From assembly GCA_948099385.1 (NCBI GenBank), contig CANUEZ040000129.1, forward strand, positions 7,942,501 to 8,006,500: a stretch of 64,000 nt of DNA, in the 5' to 3' direction. The notes under the pieces were generated by a model. The model saw only the letters and a list, made by a program, of their open reading frames with translations, ran no database searches and had not been told where the DNA came from. Origin of the DNA: Fasciola hepatica (taxonomy: Eukaryota; Platyhelminthes; Trematoda; Plagiorchiida; Fasciolidae). Shown piece after piece: positions 45,495 to 59,944 of this stretch (within the stretch, counting starts at the first letter, position 1; each line of letters opens with the position of its first letter). Made by a program: the position numbers and the translations under genes.

Positions 45495-45590
45495 CGTACC
45501 CAGTCGTCCATGTTGCGTAAGCTCAAACAGGTAGGGCAACTACCTGATAAGTGGACGATCGCCAGTTCGATTCTGACACAACAGTGTGAA
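45495..45590 (+). repeat. tRNA-derived SINE head, right arm
   Basis: Partner of 32855-32950, with A box AAGCTCAAACAGG and B box AGTTCGATTCTGAC, in mirrored orientation. Confidence 0.5.
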
Positions 45591-48500
45591 CGTTTCAATA
45601 TGAACCTGCCAGCCTATTCTCCACAACATTCCATATTGTTTTCCAACTGATTTCACAGTATAAGCTGACAGAGCATACTGAAGTTTGAAAAATTAACCCC
45701 TACGTGCCATATAACTTACACAACGACGCAATCCACGACGCCTTACACCAATCTGTGGCTAACATCAGGTTTTCGCGTAGACATTTTCACAAGTCCAACT
45801 CCGTGGTACGACTCACTGAGCGAACACAAGATTTCACGATCCTGTCAAAATTTCCATCAAACGAACTCATGTCCATTTCTCAATCATCACGTATCATAAA
45901 CACTAACGATAAGTTTTGTTCGACCGAAGTTTGTGAAAACTTGGACGAATTAGTTGGGTAGAATCACATTGATTTTGAATGGAGAGAATCAAGAAATTCA
46001 CATTTGAAACTCTCACAAAAACGACATTATTAGTGAAATCATAAATGCAAAAGTGTGGTAAGAGTGGTACCCTCGTTTTTCAACTGTCCGTATTTTACCT
46101 CATCCTCTTCCTCATTATCAGTCATTTCATCCAACACTTAACACCTTATTCAAATGATGTCGATGAACCTCTCAACAAATCCATTTCATACACGTCTCAA
46201 ATATCCAGCATCTATAAATGTCACAAGCCTTAGTGAAATGTACACCAAAGACTTTAAATTTTGACACCATCGCTCTGTGAAATGCTCAAACTGACTCTTG
46301 TTCAATATTTTCAAAATCTATCGTACGGGCAACGGATTACCTCGAGACAAAGTTCATACTGAAACACGTACTCCTCGGCATTTCTCAGAGGTCTCAATAC
46401 TCACATTGTGTGAAATATCTCACGAACTTCAAGGAAAACCTCTTATTCTCCATTTGCTTTACCTTTCTTACCAATATCGAGTTCGAATGAGCTCCACAAC
46501 CGAGTACAACAATCAAGTTCCAGGTGGTGCGTCATCTCAAAATTCCAATCCGCATCGGGTTCAACACAGAATGTTGCAACTGCTTGTTCATTTATTCGTT
46601 ACATCAGTTCTGTGACCAGCCGGATACCGGTGCTAGATTGGTTACTTGCGCTTTTTCTAACAGTGAGACAACGGATTTCGTTTTCCAAACACTACTTTCC
46701 TTGTCCCTACTCAGTGTTTCCCTCTATATTTAACATCTCAGAAGTAGGAAATCATCATTGTCAGAAACATAGATAAGCCTATTCATTGGGAATAGCTGAA
46801 TATTAGTTCTATATCTGAATCATGCAACCAGCACATAGTTCAAAATGAAAGTAGTCACGATATTTCAATATAGGTAAAGTCATATAGATCACGAAAAACA
46901 TCTTTTTTGCGCTATGGGCACCTGGTCACGATTATCATGTGAACAAAGAAAGTTTACCGGCTCACCCGGTTCTCGTGGCTTCCGTTCGTTACCTAGAATA
47001 ATATCATAGAGGCATGAAGAAACGTGAAGATGCTTTTGAATCAGCCTCGCTGATAAATGATGCATGAATACGTAGAAGTTTTTCAGAAACCAGCACCTCT
47101 TCCTTGCTCGGAGTAGTCCGATCAATACATTTACAGATGGAAGTACACCTAGTGGCAGATTATCTCCGATTCTCTGTTTCCATGCTATAGTGGCACGTGA
47201 GATCAGAGCAAATATGGTCGTTATTCAATTATGGTTTCATTTGATTCCTTCAGATGAAACAAAGTTTAACTGACTTGCAATCGGTATACGGAGATTCGTT
47301 CAGACAATGGGCATCTATGAACATTGTTGCCCACCCTTAACAGCAACCTACCTATCTAATCACACTCCTCCTATATGGTTGTTCGTTTCATTGTTTTTCT
47401 TATTGTGTAATTACACATGAATTTGCTTTAAGGGATATAGCCCAGTTTCTCCTCAGTTCACTGTACTATCACGAGTGGAGGGGAACACAAATGTGGTGGG
47501 GAGAGAAACAAACGGTTCCAGTAGTTCACGAAGGTAAATAGCCGAATGACAACGGATCGGCCATTGTTTTTTGTATATTATGGTCATCATTCACATCACC
47601 CTTACTGAAGGAAGACGAGCATTCGACAGTAGTTTAATTTTCAAATGTTTTGGCTTTATGATATTACATAAGATGTTCCATCGTTCGAATCTAACAGTCA
47701 CCATATTGTTTCATTCTGTGAGATTTGTAAGCGTATTTCACAGCAAAGCAGCATTCACTTGACGCTTCTACGGAGGAATTCCTTGTCCTTTTCAATGTGC
47801 CCACATACACATATAATTTCCTCATGAATGCCTACAGAACACATACACACACAGGTACAAACACACACGGATACATTTAATTCAAACTACCTATACTATT
47901 GTAATTGAAAAAGGAGACCCTAGGTTGGTTTCTCTGTCAGTCATTGAGGAAACCACTGGAAGACGTCCCGGCACTGTCCAATTTAGGGTAAAATAAATAG
48001 ATTGGATCATGAAATATGTTCATTTTCTTGGGTATCCTGTGGATTCATATGATAAAATCATTCCTCCAAAAAATCAAGATGGTCCTTATTCGCAGCAGAT
48101 TGCAATAATTTCCTGTCCATATGAGTATCTGATCTCTTTTATTATGTGAATGCAGAAAGCTAATAAACGCACCCGGTTTCCGTGATCTCTGGAGCTGTCG
48201 ATTGGTACCTGCAGAAATTTGGAAATGAGTGAGAATCAGCTTTAGCGGTGGATGAGCCACTGAGGTAAAGTAGCGCATCAGTTTTTGGATTATCCATTTA
48301 GCATATGCATGTGATTCTAGAAGAGACCAAATCACCGACTACTTCCTTGTGACATTGACTAGATTATTGTTGTCACCTTAGCACAATTATGTGTTGTCCC
48401 GCACGATAGCATTGTGCAAAGTTGCAGTCTTGCTTTCAACCATGGTTTGCTTGTTTAAAATTATTATTGCACGCGATTACCTGTTCATTACCAATTGTCT

Positions 48501-51500
48501 TCTGCAAGGAGCAGAGTTTGAACTGGAGCATAAATCTGGTCCATATCTCAGTTGTACAAAGAAAGGCATCTCCATTCAAGGAACGACTCATTCACTAACT
48601 ATTCTTGACCGTGATACATCAGCCCATTCCTGTCCATTAAGATTCTGCCTGTTTAGGCATCAAGCATTCAATCCATTTAAGCGTTCGCCGGACTTTTTAT
48701 GTATGCGGTACCTCGTGCTTTGGTAGGTTGCATCACTTTGCAATTGAGTTTCGCTTTGAAAAGCGGAACTGTAGGCAGCGCAATCAGTGCCAACAAGTGT
48801 TACTAGGCTCCTGGAACTGAAAATTCAGTGACCTATCACACGGTTTACTGTAGGCCAAATATCGTCAACCTCTTTTAATATCTCTCTTTTTAGCAGCATT
48901 CTAGGAAGGTTTTCGACAAAGCTGTAATCATTTTTTGTCAGAAATTTAGCTTTCGGTTGTAGTCTCAAGTGAATTATTTGTGAACTCAAATTTTACCCCT
49001 GTTTGGCTCTCATCTGATTAGCTCTTCCCGCTTCACACCTTAAATCCTCTCCAATGAATGGGTTATTTCCATCCATTCTCCATCCCCGCCTACAAGTCTG
49101 TGCAATGCCAGGTCGCAAAGTGGTTTTGTGCGAGTGTTTCTCCGTTGAGCACTCAGCCTCCAAACAATAATTAGTATTTTTTGAAAGCATTGTATTTACT
49201 TTTGGGAGTATGCGATCAGTAGCTGCCCACCGCACCAAACGTGTAGTCCCACCATGGCCCTGCAGTGGGACACGAAAACCCCGAATGTTTAAGCGATGCA
49301 GTAACCCGTGGTATAAAACCTTCTTCCTATGATTCATCATACCGTATCCACGCTTGACACACCACTGAAAACTATAGGAGCACTGTACAGCTGTTTCATC
49401 CTTGTTTGAAATAATCAGCACCATTATATCAGGAGAGCTTGACGGATGTCCATGTAGCACATCTCCCCAAAATGCCCTTCGCATGGTCCTTTGGTCACTT
49501 GATCACGAAACTGCTGCAGAAGATTCATTTGATGCTATCTCACTGGCAAAACCCGTGTTGGTTTCCTACTAGGAGGAGGCTATTTCGAATAAATAGCCCA
49601 TAAATGTTTCATATTTATACGTTTAGATTCTTTCCACGGAAAGGAGATGGAGCTAATTGGTTTGTAATTCAAAGCTTTTATCATGGATCCAGTATGACGA
49701 ATCATCAGTAGGATTGTCTCATTGCAATTCGTCGGTACAGAACACGGTACATACGACAGATGGACAGATATATGACCGTGAATTTAGTTCAGACAATGAC
49801 CAAGAGTATGACACGCGTGCTTAAACTGGACAAGCACTCAGATTTCGCGTGGTCTTAGCGTGCGATGAGAGTATGAAGATCATTCGCACAACGCACGTGA
49901 GGAAGCCGACAGGGAACGCACGATGAAGTGGTACACAAAGAAAGGTACAACGGATGCGTGAAAACCAAAAGGTCGAAGGTAACTAGATTGAAAACCAGCC
50001 CAGAGTAAAAATGCACTCAAGGAAAAACAGTGGAAGAACGGAGGCATGGCAACTAGGTCCAATATGGGGAAAGAATTGGAAGATGTGTAGGTCCGTGAAG
50101 TTGAGAAGGACAAGTAATACGTTGTGCAAAGTTACAGGTGTGAGAATAGAGAACTTAGTGGGAATTTCATAAATATACTGAATTGATTTTATACGTGTTG
50201 CGAAGTTTGGTAATAATTAAAGAAATACTCCGAAGCAATCATTTATTCTCTTCTGATATGCTTGCACTTTTGCGGAAATTCAGTTAGTTCTCACAACGAA
50301 TGTGATTACGGCTGTGTGGATAGCGGAAAAGGGCAACGGTGCAGTAGACTATGAAGAACGAACATATAGCATGAAGGGACATAAGAATAACAAGAATGTT
50401 CTGGCCAATATAATGGTCAAATGGAAAACCGAAAAAGGTATAAACTTCTCAGTTCTTGTTTGAAAATTGGATGCAACTTACTACATTTAGAGTTCTTCTC
50501 GTAACTTCCTTCCGTCGGGCGAACACTTGCTTGGTAATCTCTCCCTTTTTAGATTACCAACCCTGAAAATGCTCACTGATGAGGCCGTATACATTTTATT
50601 CTTTGAGTTATTTTCCCTCTTTCGGGTTCCAATTTACTGCTTGAAAATTCCACTCCGAACCAAGCTTGGTTCTAATGCCTGAGCTTGTCCCATGCACCTT
50701 GTACCCATTACTGGGGGCGATTTCCCATGTGTGTCCACCAGTGGGCCCAAGTTTACATTTGACCCAGTTAATTGGATCCAGGATTATACTTGAATCCGGC
50801 CCTCCCTCACTCCCGCAAACCAACTCGGAATGTATGAGTACTAGCTCATGCTTCCCTGTCGTCTATGTATCTAACCCCTACAAGGACTCGGTCCGTTATT
50901 GCTCTTATCTCATCATTTGCTTCCTGATAATCTATGGTTTCTAAAACTTCAGTATTTGCGCATCGTTTGATCCCGCTGCGCCCTCCTGTCCGTCGATCAA
51001 GTGGTTTCCTGAGTTCATGTCATTTAATCAAACCCACATATTCGCCTATCTTCACAACAGTCTGATCAGATCTATACACCTCTACTCCCATCTGTGCTTG
51101 CTCTAATCGTGGGCCGTATTTTTATCGTGTTGCTTACTATTCCCTTGTTTCCAGTGCTGTCTTCATTGTTGCTTAATGTGTACACATTCGAAATCATAAT
51201 TCATACTTGTTGTGTCACCTGTTCAACGAACCTCAGTGTTGTTCGTTTGTCGGGGCCATTTTTGCTCTCACTCACCCATCCCTGCTTTTGTCCAGTGACT
51301 CAAATTGCCGTTTTACCCCGTCGCGATCCATGTGTATTATGCTGGATGCAGTGTTCTACCACAGGAGTTGCACGTGTACGATCTGCAAAGACAGAAACAA
51401 AACGTGATGATCCAGGAACTCAGTAAGGGGAAACGCAAGTATCAACACTTATACAAATGAAGATGGGCGTTTCGATCTAGGTCTGAATGCGTTACACCAT

Positions 51501-53505
51501 GGAAGGTGATCAGTCATCCTTCTCCACCTGTCACAAATAATCGCCTGCTCTTTTACTTAGCTATCGCTCGACATTCTGTGCAAAGGTTTTGGACTTTGTT
51601 TGATAAGAGAGGAATTCATAATTGACGTCACAGGTTGCAAAACAGCTACAGGTTTCATGTTTATAACGGATTGACCGAATAACCACAATAAACCAGTGAG
51701 TTGCATTGATCAAGTTTAGACGGTTCATGAAAGAACTCAGTAATAGGCTACGTGAACTCGGGAACAGCGTCCACTGTGCATTTGTGTTGTTCATCTGCTT
51801 CACACCCATTCGGGCTGTGTTGTGTCTCTTGACTTGAAATCCACCCGATCGCTGATCGTGATTGGTCATCCTTCTCTATTTGTTTCACATAACTGCCCTT
51901 CCCTTTGTTTATTGTTCGGCCTTACTCTGGACCCTGCATGCATGAGCTTGTCACCCTTTTTGACGAATGATCTGATCTCCATTAACTGATCAGTGCATTT
52001 TGACCAAGTTGCCCACAAATCGGGGTATGAAATCACCATCACTTGGCTGCTATTTCTTTAACAGTACACATAGTTTACCGACTTCGTGTTCCTTGATTAG
52101 GGATTAAAGGGTTCGTCTTCCGCAAGTTATTCAATCTCTGAAATAGATTCCGGTACAGTCTCCTTGGCGTTCATTTTAATGTCCAAATGGCTTATCCATA
52201 AGGACGTTTCCGGACTCTTGAGTCACAACGACCAACTGAAGGATTAAAGTAGTTATGCAAAGTACCACCATGACTAATATCAAGTTTAAGTTAATTGATT
52301 GACATCAGATATCTCGATTGGCCTCTGTATTTCATTGTTTCCAATGTAGAACTGTTTGATAACGAAGCCAACGCAGTATGCTGATCACCAAAATTCAGCA
52401 TATATTTCCTCATTATACATAGAATAATACACTTTATTTAGTAATTTAGCAAAATTCTCAAGTTTTAGAGACCATTCATTATTGTTTGCTGAATCTGCTG
52501 AAACAAATGACAGGTATTATTTAAAATGGGAAAACGAACACAGTCTCAGCCAGTATAGTTACGGTTACTTAATTGAAATCGAAAGTTATTTCATCTGCTG
52601 CGAGCAAATCACGAATTGTATTTGATCCCAGTGGATCCCATGGGGCACGTGGTTCTGGATTTGTTTGGGCTCGAATATTCTAATTGTTTGCAAATATAAT
52701 GAATTGTAATGCGATTGCTCGTGTTGAATGAGAATGCAGCATTTGGCAGATAGCACTGAGAATTGTTTACAGAAGACAAGACCGATTCATAGGTAAAGCG
52801 CTGAGTGGTTTTAGAATAAAATAATCGGAGACTAAAATATTTTATCGGTCGAAGTTTAGTCTCTCTTTGTTAAATTTATTCTCTCCGAGACTACCGTATC
52901 AGTCCCCACCGTTTTAGTCAGTGTTACAAGAATGAAGAACCAATCGATGGTGGGATTGTGTTTCACTTTATGTGTGTCATTCATTCGCGCTAGCCCTAAG
53001 CACAGCAAATCTAGGAAAGGATTGAAAGAACATTACTGGGCAATCCGTCGGATATGCCTTGCAGGATCGTTTGATGATCTCCTTTTCATCGGCATCAACG
53101 AAACGAAAATGGAGTCAAAAATATACAGGTAAGATGACTTGTAGAGGGACTAGAAGAAAGAAACGATAATTGATCTGTACTTCTCAATAAACGCGATTTA
53201 CTCTAAAGTATTTCGTTTACGGAATTGGATAGACATCAGTAAACCCATGAATATCTCACTCTGGTAATTCATGCATTTTACGCATTTTTTTCTGTTCGTT
53301 GTGACATTTTTACCATCTCCAAGATGGTTGGTCAAAGCTAGACCGAAAAATTTGAAGGTTCGAAAAACTTTGTAAACTGATTCCGGTATGATCTGATGTA
53401 GTTCCGTCATATTAGACAACATCGCCATCCGTATTGTACGCTTGGACAGAATATAAACATGAAAGTGGTAAAATACGTTCAAGTCACCTAGGTTTCAATC
53501 GTAAC

Positions 53506-53508
<3 letters not shown>

Positions 53509-53552
<44 letters not shown>
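53509..53552. repeat. (TA)n microsatellite, right arm
   Basis: About 22 TA units, partner of the tract at 19777-19848. Confidence 0.95.
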
Positions 53553-53556
<4 letters not shown>

Positions 53557-54415
53557 AGCTCAAAATAAGTAACTCCATTTCATGAAGTTACAGTGCTTTT
53601 CCACTGTGTAATACATACGTTGTCCTAAAGTGTATCCAACTACGGAAACGAAATTATTTGACTGAAGACCGGTCCACTTTGGTGATTATTTTGGTGGTAG
53701 AAATTCCAAGTTTTCAGGAGCAATCCACCACACCTCAACTGGTTAAATCGTTTGTTATTAACCGTACCAGTTGTGAGGGCCATATTTCATTAGACCTATC
53801 CGGTCAAGTAGCTCACGGTTCCACTCCAAAATGTTTTCCTCCACTTTATTTGAGATAAACAGTAGATTTCAAAAATGTAAACCTTTTAACTTGCACTTCT
53901 CGCCACTTATTCATTTTCAAAAGTACAACGAATAGAGTAAGGTAAAACTCACACCTCGTCTTCGGCCAATTCTCCAGAAATCGTTTACTCTGGATGGATA
54001 GATATCTATAAACTATTAGTTCAAATTTGATGATTGCAATGACTAATCAGGGACTGGAAAGATCAGATTTGTTCCCAAAATAAACATAGGCTGAGGTATT
54101 TCACTGAACAAAGAACCCGTCAATCAAAACTTGAAGATTCCGGGTCGAAAAAGGGTGTTTCCTGTCCGTTTCTCTCCCTGTCTAGTTGACTGAATGGCTT
54201 GACGAACAACCTCATTATAGGAATCAATTTGGTTGGCATCAGTGAAACAGACATGAAAAAATCGGTCATGTGTTGAACAAGGAATATTTTGCAAATTGGG
54301 CAGTCTGATAGGAAACGGTGTCATTGAATTACGACCAATTTATCCTAGATGTACTTAAACTTGTTAGACTGCCGGTTACTGGATGCATCACTATTACCAT
54401 TGATCGGTTAGGACC
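53553..54415. other. Right-only stretch replacing the left Penelope tail
   Basis: About 860 bases between the TA tract and CGTTGTCTTGG, with no match to left 19259-19776. Short frames only; no domain, terminal repeat or SINE box seen. Confidence 0.6.
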
Positions 54416-54627
54416 ACGTTGTCTTGGACTATTTTACTTCTCAACCCTGCACAACAGAAGAGAAATGTAATTTTTCTAGCAAAACCAGCCTGGTCTAGTA
54501 TGTTTGTTCCATAGGATACCAGCTCCAAACGTACTTTACCACCATAAATTCTTTTTCTTTAACATACGAGGTTGGGAGTCATACCATCCAAGTAGTACAG
54601 TTTCCATTTATCTCAGTTCCTTTGTTT

Positions 54628-54890
54628 TTAGAGAACTGATTACGACAACAGCCGAGCATGACCCTGAGACTTACAGTGGTCAACAGCACAGAGTCACAGT
54701 AGATCAGGCTCACAGACAAGTCTGGAGATAGCATATTGCTACTCACCATTGAGGTGACAGGTCGGGTGGGATTTCTGCTTCCTTCATCAGAGTAGAAAAA
54801 CGATTATATGAAGTGACGGCAACTGGACCGAGTAAGTACTTTTTCATCTTGTTATCATATTAGACAAAGACTTACATTCACACGGAATGT
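54628..54890. other. Right-only 265-base insert
   Basis: The left arm reads TCCCAGCAACAGGAACTGAG near 19050, while the right arm has extra sequence at this place. It includes CTGATGAAGGAAGCAGAAATC on the minus strand. Size suggests a short non-autonomous element, but no boxes or terminal repeats are clear. Confidence 0.5.
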
Positions 54891-57800
54891 TTCATCACCT
54901 ACTGGAATGAATAGGAGTGGAAAAATTCAACTTGGGTTCAAACATCTTGACACCAATCTATGAGAATATACTCAGATTACGGTTAACAGAAATCAGAATG
55001 CAAATGATAACTAAATAATTTCCGGTATATTTCATCACTGAGAACTAGCCATTTTTGTGGCAATAGAACTGACATCATGTGCCCATTGTGTTTAAACTGA
55101 ATTCAATTTTAGATGAGATTACAACGGGAATGATGCACAAAGTAGGGCAAAGATTGCTGTCAAATGAAAGCTCCTAGGTGCTGATGAATTAACAGGGACG
55201 TATCGCTAAATGGAGCTCAAATCAAAAACTACAATTTCTTTCATGTAATCCTTTCTGAATCTCTTCCGATACGCTTTCAGCTACCAGCATTAGATGTCGA
55301 TGACGTATCCAGTTTGCGTTAAAGCCGTCCAGTTATCAGGTCGGCTACCATATACGTCTTTTGCAAGTGGGTTACACAATTGAGGGTCATAGTTATGTAC
55401 ATTAGATCTCAGATGTTAGAACACATATTAGATACGATCGCATGTGGAATAATCATCATATTATCAGCGACCGAGACATATCGACAGGAGAAGATCAGGA
55501 GCCGATTTGTGATGTCATCTTCAAGTAAGCCGAATCGGATAATTTAACAGCCGTTTCGCTTTACACACAGTCACAGTAACCTGTTTGATATCCCACTTGG
55601 ACCATTATTATTTGTGTAGTTCCTGATCAGAAAAGACATGGAAAATAAGTGCACCATTGATAATCGGAGGCCTTGAGATGATTGATATTGCTTGAGCAAA
55701 ATCACCATTCTGGGTCTACACGGCTTCGAGCAGCTTCTTTCCGCTAGTGATACGCCGAGCAGTACAATTTGACCGGATTACGACGGAGACTGAAAAGTAG
55801 CAAAATGCTAGCGAAATTGTGCCTATCCAGACTGGCTCCTTTCGACTTTGTCAATTTTGTGATTACACACGTTCATTATTTTAAAACATTGTCAGGTCCA
55901 ATACAACATACAACTGGAACTCCCTACTGTGAGGGTCTTACTGAAGTCAATAGAAACGTTATTTCAGATTATGGCTGCCTGGTTGTTTCTATGATTTGAG
56001 ATCACTGGTTTTTTGGGGCTAGGATTTTAAGAGCATATGGAATGGACGCCCAGCTCACTCAGTTATTTGTAGTGGTAGTCATATGTGTTTATGAAAAAGC
56101 ATCACTGGAATAATATATGAGAAAACCTACGCGAGAGTTAAAAATGATTTGATTCAATTTGAATTCTCTTCCGCACCGTCTACCTTTACCGGAACCATGT
56201 CATCTGGCGGCCTTTTTACATTATCACATTTCTCACCTGCATTTACATGGAAAGGGGGTTTGAGTGCATAGATCTTCAGCTGCGTCCTATTCCCCTCCAA
56301 TGGACCAGTCAGGATATTCAAGCAATTTATCCCCTACCGGTTTCTATTCCGATTTCCCGATTGGATTGTTGCTGAGATGTAGCAATTAGAAAACCAAAGC
56401 AGTCAGTGAACCAGTATTGATTTTTCCAATTGAAATACATTCATTGAAGTCCCTCATATTCAGGACACCAAACTGAATACACGAGATTAAAACGCAAGCA
56501 GTTTTATAGATGAAGGCTGTGCCGATGGATGAATTTTTGACGAGCAAACACTACATAAGCAGTTATTCAACTCGGGCGTTCCATACTGAGCGGTCTTGAA
56601 TCGACCAACATGACCAAATTATTCAGAGTAAACGAGTTCATGTTAGTTTTTTTACTCCCAACGTTTCGCTTGGTTTGCGTAGATCGTTTTGTCTGGCCAC
56701 TGTGTGGGTTAAAATAACACTTAGAAGCCGTAAAATTTAAAAATGGTCTTTCCTGGTCTTCTCAAGCTGACAAATGAACATAATTCTCTTCGTGAGAAAT
56801 AAAGAGAGGTCTCAGTTTGACTACTGCACCTTTTCTCAGTAGTAATATCATAAGTTCGAAACTGTTGGGGAGTACAATCCTGAAAGACGCTGTTTAATTT
56901 GGGATATTTTGTGTAAGGAATAAAAATTGTTTTCGGACAATTCGAAATTGGTTTCTGCTCATTCCGACCGTTGGGCTGTACTCTTCCAGTCGCTCCGCCA
57001 AATGTATTCACCCCCGAATCCTACTCAACAGCACGGAGTCATCTTCGTCATTCTGCGTTGCACGAATCTCCAATCAATCCAAGCAATGTATGGTTACCAA
57101 TGCTGTATCTGTTTCGGTTTTGTCAGCTTCCTTATAGAAATGTACAGTGAATGCTTTTGCAATCAAGGATCTCCGTATTTCTACTCTGAAAAATATCAGG
57201 GTCCACGCCATGATTTCAATGAAAATAATATCTCAGGATGTATACATAATCAAGCCGAAATTCGTGGAGAAACTCTTCTTAGTAGACAGCCTACCATTTA
57301 GCAGTATGACTTACAATAAATTGTGAATCACTATCAGTCCGTGCTGAAAGCTCTACACGTTTCACTACAAATTTCTGCTGCGGGTAAATTTCTACTCGTA
57401 CTGTTCGGTCAAATGTGCATTCAATTTTGAATTGCTTGCTATTAGTCAAACAAAATGTAACGCCAATCTGGATGTATTTAGTTCATTTGAATTTTGGTAA
57501 AGTACCTCTCATTCTCACTTGTTCATGTTTGACTAGAGATTCTTCTATCCTACACAAATTTGTGTAACATTTCGTTATTTTTCTTTATACTTTATATTCC
57601 TAAATACAAACAGCAGATTTTGTGCAATACAAAACTGAAAATTGGTCATGAAACCGCTATCTGTCATGTGTTCTCAGTCGACAACAGCATAACACATAAT
57701 TTCTCACTTCGATTATTTGCAATTTTATCTAGGAAACCTAACCGCGGTCGACGAGTGAGCCACAAATCCGCATGCAAGCAAGTAATTAAGAGTGATAAAG

Positions 57801-58495
57801 CAAGCAAGATTAGTTTATACATAGCAAGACTGATCATTTACTACTGTCTACACGAATAAAGATCAGCACCAAGCTGGTATACATCCGCATATGAGAGGAA
57901 TATTGATTAGTTTTCAGTGTAGTATGTGTGACTTTACCCAGACATAACATGTCACATTCTTCACTTAATTATGTGGCGTGTGCGAGTGATTATGGTCTCA
58001 TCGGACCATACAATGGTGAGGTTTTCGCCATCAGTGTGGAATGTTTCAAAACTAACTGTTTGCTCGCGGCCCCAATAAACCACACATTTTTGCTCCATTT
58101 CCCTCTACAGAGATTTGTCTTCGGATATATCACCCGAATTTCTTCGTCTCATTAGTGATTATGAAAAACAAGTATCAATCCATTTAAAAAACAAAACTGA
58201 AAAGAATCTCAGTAGAACAGAGAGAACAACGTTGGGAGAATTATTACTGGTCAACTGTTTTGAGCCCCGATCTCCTAATCAGAGAGCGCGAAGTCGGTAG
58301 TCAATGGGTACCACAAGAGAATCACAGCCAAGCACGGATCTAAAGTAAATCGAATGTGAGCAATACAGCTACTATGTACAAATCAATTAGGAAAGGTTTA
58401 ATCACTCATCGGAGGGGGCGGCTAGTACAGTCGGGGATGGTTGAGAGCAAAATAAAAGGATAACAAGGCGGGGTGGAAAGTTATATCGTAAAAAG

Positions 58496-58514
58496 GACAA
58501 CAACGTTCTGTCAT
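58496..58514 (-). mobile_element. Last bases of the gypsy 3' LTR
   Basis: On the minus strand CGTTGTTGTCCTTTTTACG, matching the LTR end GTGTTGTTGTCCTTGTTACA and followed directly by ATAT, the target-duplication bases seen beside the left solo LTR. It shows that a deletion removed the rest of gag, all of pol and most of the 3' LTR in the right arm. Confidence 0.7.
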
Positions 58515-58964
58515 TCACGCCGCACGCAATTGCCATTCTCAACCTGCCTTGGACATCCGGGGCCATGCTTTGAACAAAACGACCACGAACAAGGCGTGCC
58601 CTAGTTACGCCACTTGCCGCGTGCAGCCCGACCGATAGTTGGCACAACAGGTACTGATAATGAACGACCGGGTCTTTAGTGCTGTCATAACGAGTCGTGT
58701 TGAATCGGTCCATCGCTTTCCGGCGATCAACTTCCTGTTTGAACTCCGTCACCAGCCACGCACGGACCTCCCGATAAGTGGGGCTTGTTTTCCTCCCATC
58801 TTCAGATTATACACCAACGTGGCACCCCCAGCCAGCATTGTCCCAAGCGCCGCCAACAAAGATGCGTCCACTTTTGCTCCGTTGCATGCCGCTATCCTTT
58901 CAAAATCTGTGATCCATCTCTCCGCATCCCCATCCGCGAACGCAACAGGCCAGGGAAACTTCAT
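58515..58964 (-). pseudogene. Gypsy gag fragment, frameshifted
   Basis: The minus strand starts with ATG at 58964, just after the LTR and primer-binding-like site. One frame reads FADGDAERWITDFERIAACN and AALGTMLAGGATLVYNL; near 58775 the reading moves to another frame with VRAWLVTEFKQEVDRRKAMD, HYQYLLCQLSV and FVQSMAPDVQGRLRMA. The order (a W-x-x-x-FE helix, then F-x-x-F.. and a (L)..F...L...v+..l helix set) is that of Ty3/gypsy capsid-type gag proteins, which package element RNA. It is broken by the frameshift and cut before any zinc knuckle or pol. The left arm has lost it altogether. Confidence 0.6.
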
Positions 58965-58970
58965 CACGTG

Positions 58971-58989
58971 AGCGTGGTCACGGCACCAA
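58971..58989 (-). promoter_or_regulatory. Primer-binding-like site next to the LTR
   Basis: On the minus strand TTGGTGCCGTGACCACG directly follows the LTR end TTACA. A TGGTG... start next to the LTR is the normal place for pairing with the 3' end of a cellular tRNA primer (ending CCA). The tRNA species is not decided. Confidence 0.6.
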
Positions 58990-59430
58990 TGTAACAAGGA
59001 CAACAACACACGGCAGGATACTTGTATTTCCACGGTCACACAAGTCAAGTCATGGAACACATACAGTCGTTTATTTAGGCCCTTTTCCAGACTGCACTGC
59101 ACCAAGATTGCTATTGCCGCCGCTTGAGCGCTTTGGCTGCGTTCTGTCCAGTCGCCTGTGGCCGATGACTTGCTTATCTTGACCGTCATTTCCCTTCGGT
59201 TGGTCCGACTGTCTCAGTTAACGGCTCGATCAGCAGCCCTTCATCTGGGCTATCTTGCTGATTGCAGGAGGTCCCGCTGCTTCCTCTCTGGTCGTCCGCA
59301 TGCCTCCTTTTGCTCGCTTCGGGAAGCCTTTGACATATTCGCCGCCAGTTCTTTTGCTGTGGCCCTCGTTCGGTTCGTTCGTTCGCCTTGATGTTCAACC
59401 CATTACCTCGCCCCAGCCTTCCCTGTTACA
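58990..59430 (-). mobile_element. Gypsy 5' LTR, right arm
   Basis: 441 bases on the minus strand, TGTAACAGGG to CTTGTTACA, partner of the solo LTR at 12833-13274 with several differences (for example TAAATAAA here against TATATAAA in the possible promoter box). The 5' flank reads AAAT where the left arm has ATAT. Confidence 0.8.
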
Positions 59431-59944
59431 ATTTGAGATGGGCCGTGCAAGATGCCGAATCATGGCCATTGGTAAAGAACGCGGTATGTGACCGTGTAAA
59501 CAGGTGGTTTTGGTCATCATTTATAGAAGGGGATAGAAGGCCGTCCGTATTGGCACAGGGTGAAGCTTATATTTCCAGGGAGCCGTTTACAGACCCAATA
59601 AACGTTTAGGCACCCTTTAACTCTTTACCTTAGCCCATCACATGCTAGAAAATAAAGCGGTAGGGCAACTTTACTCATGACTTAAGGCGTTTTTAAAGGC
59701 TCACAGAAGCCTAGAGTGGTGTGATTCATCAAAACGAATACTTTTAAGTTGCTGCCACGCTCTTAAGATCAATCTACCAACCACATCATTCAAAACTCAT
59801 TTCAAGTTGCGCTTTTTGTCTTTGTGGCGACATGGTGGCACAAGAACAGAACACGGTGATATATGTTCACTTGCTTTTGGAAGCCTGCATCCATATGTTC
59901 CTTAGGACAGAATTCAGCACCTCTTTACAGCCTAACCCCATATG

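Noticed and set aside
58402..59189. Gag frames as an intact gene in the right arm
   Set aside because: Two frames are needed, with a shift near 58775, and the sequence runs straight into an LTR stub without nucleocapsid or pol.
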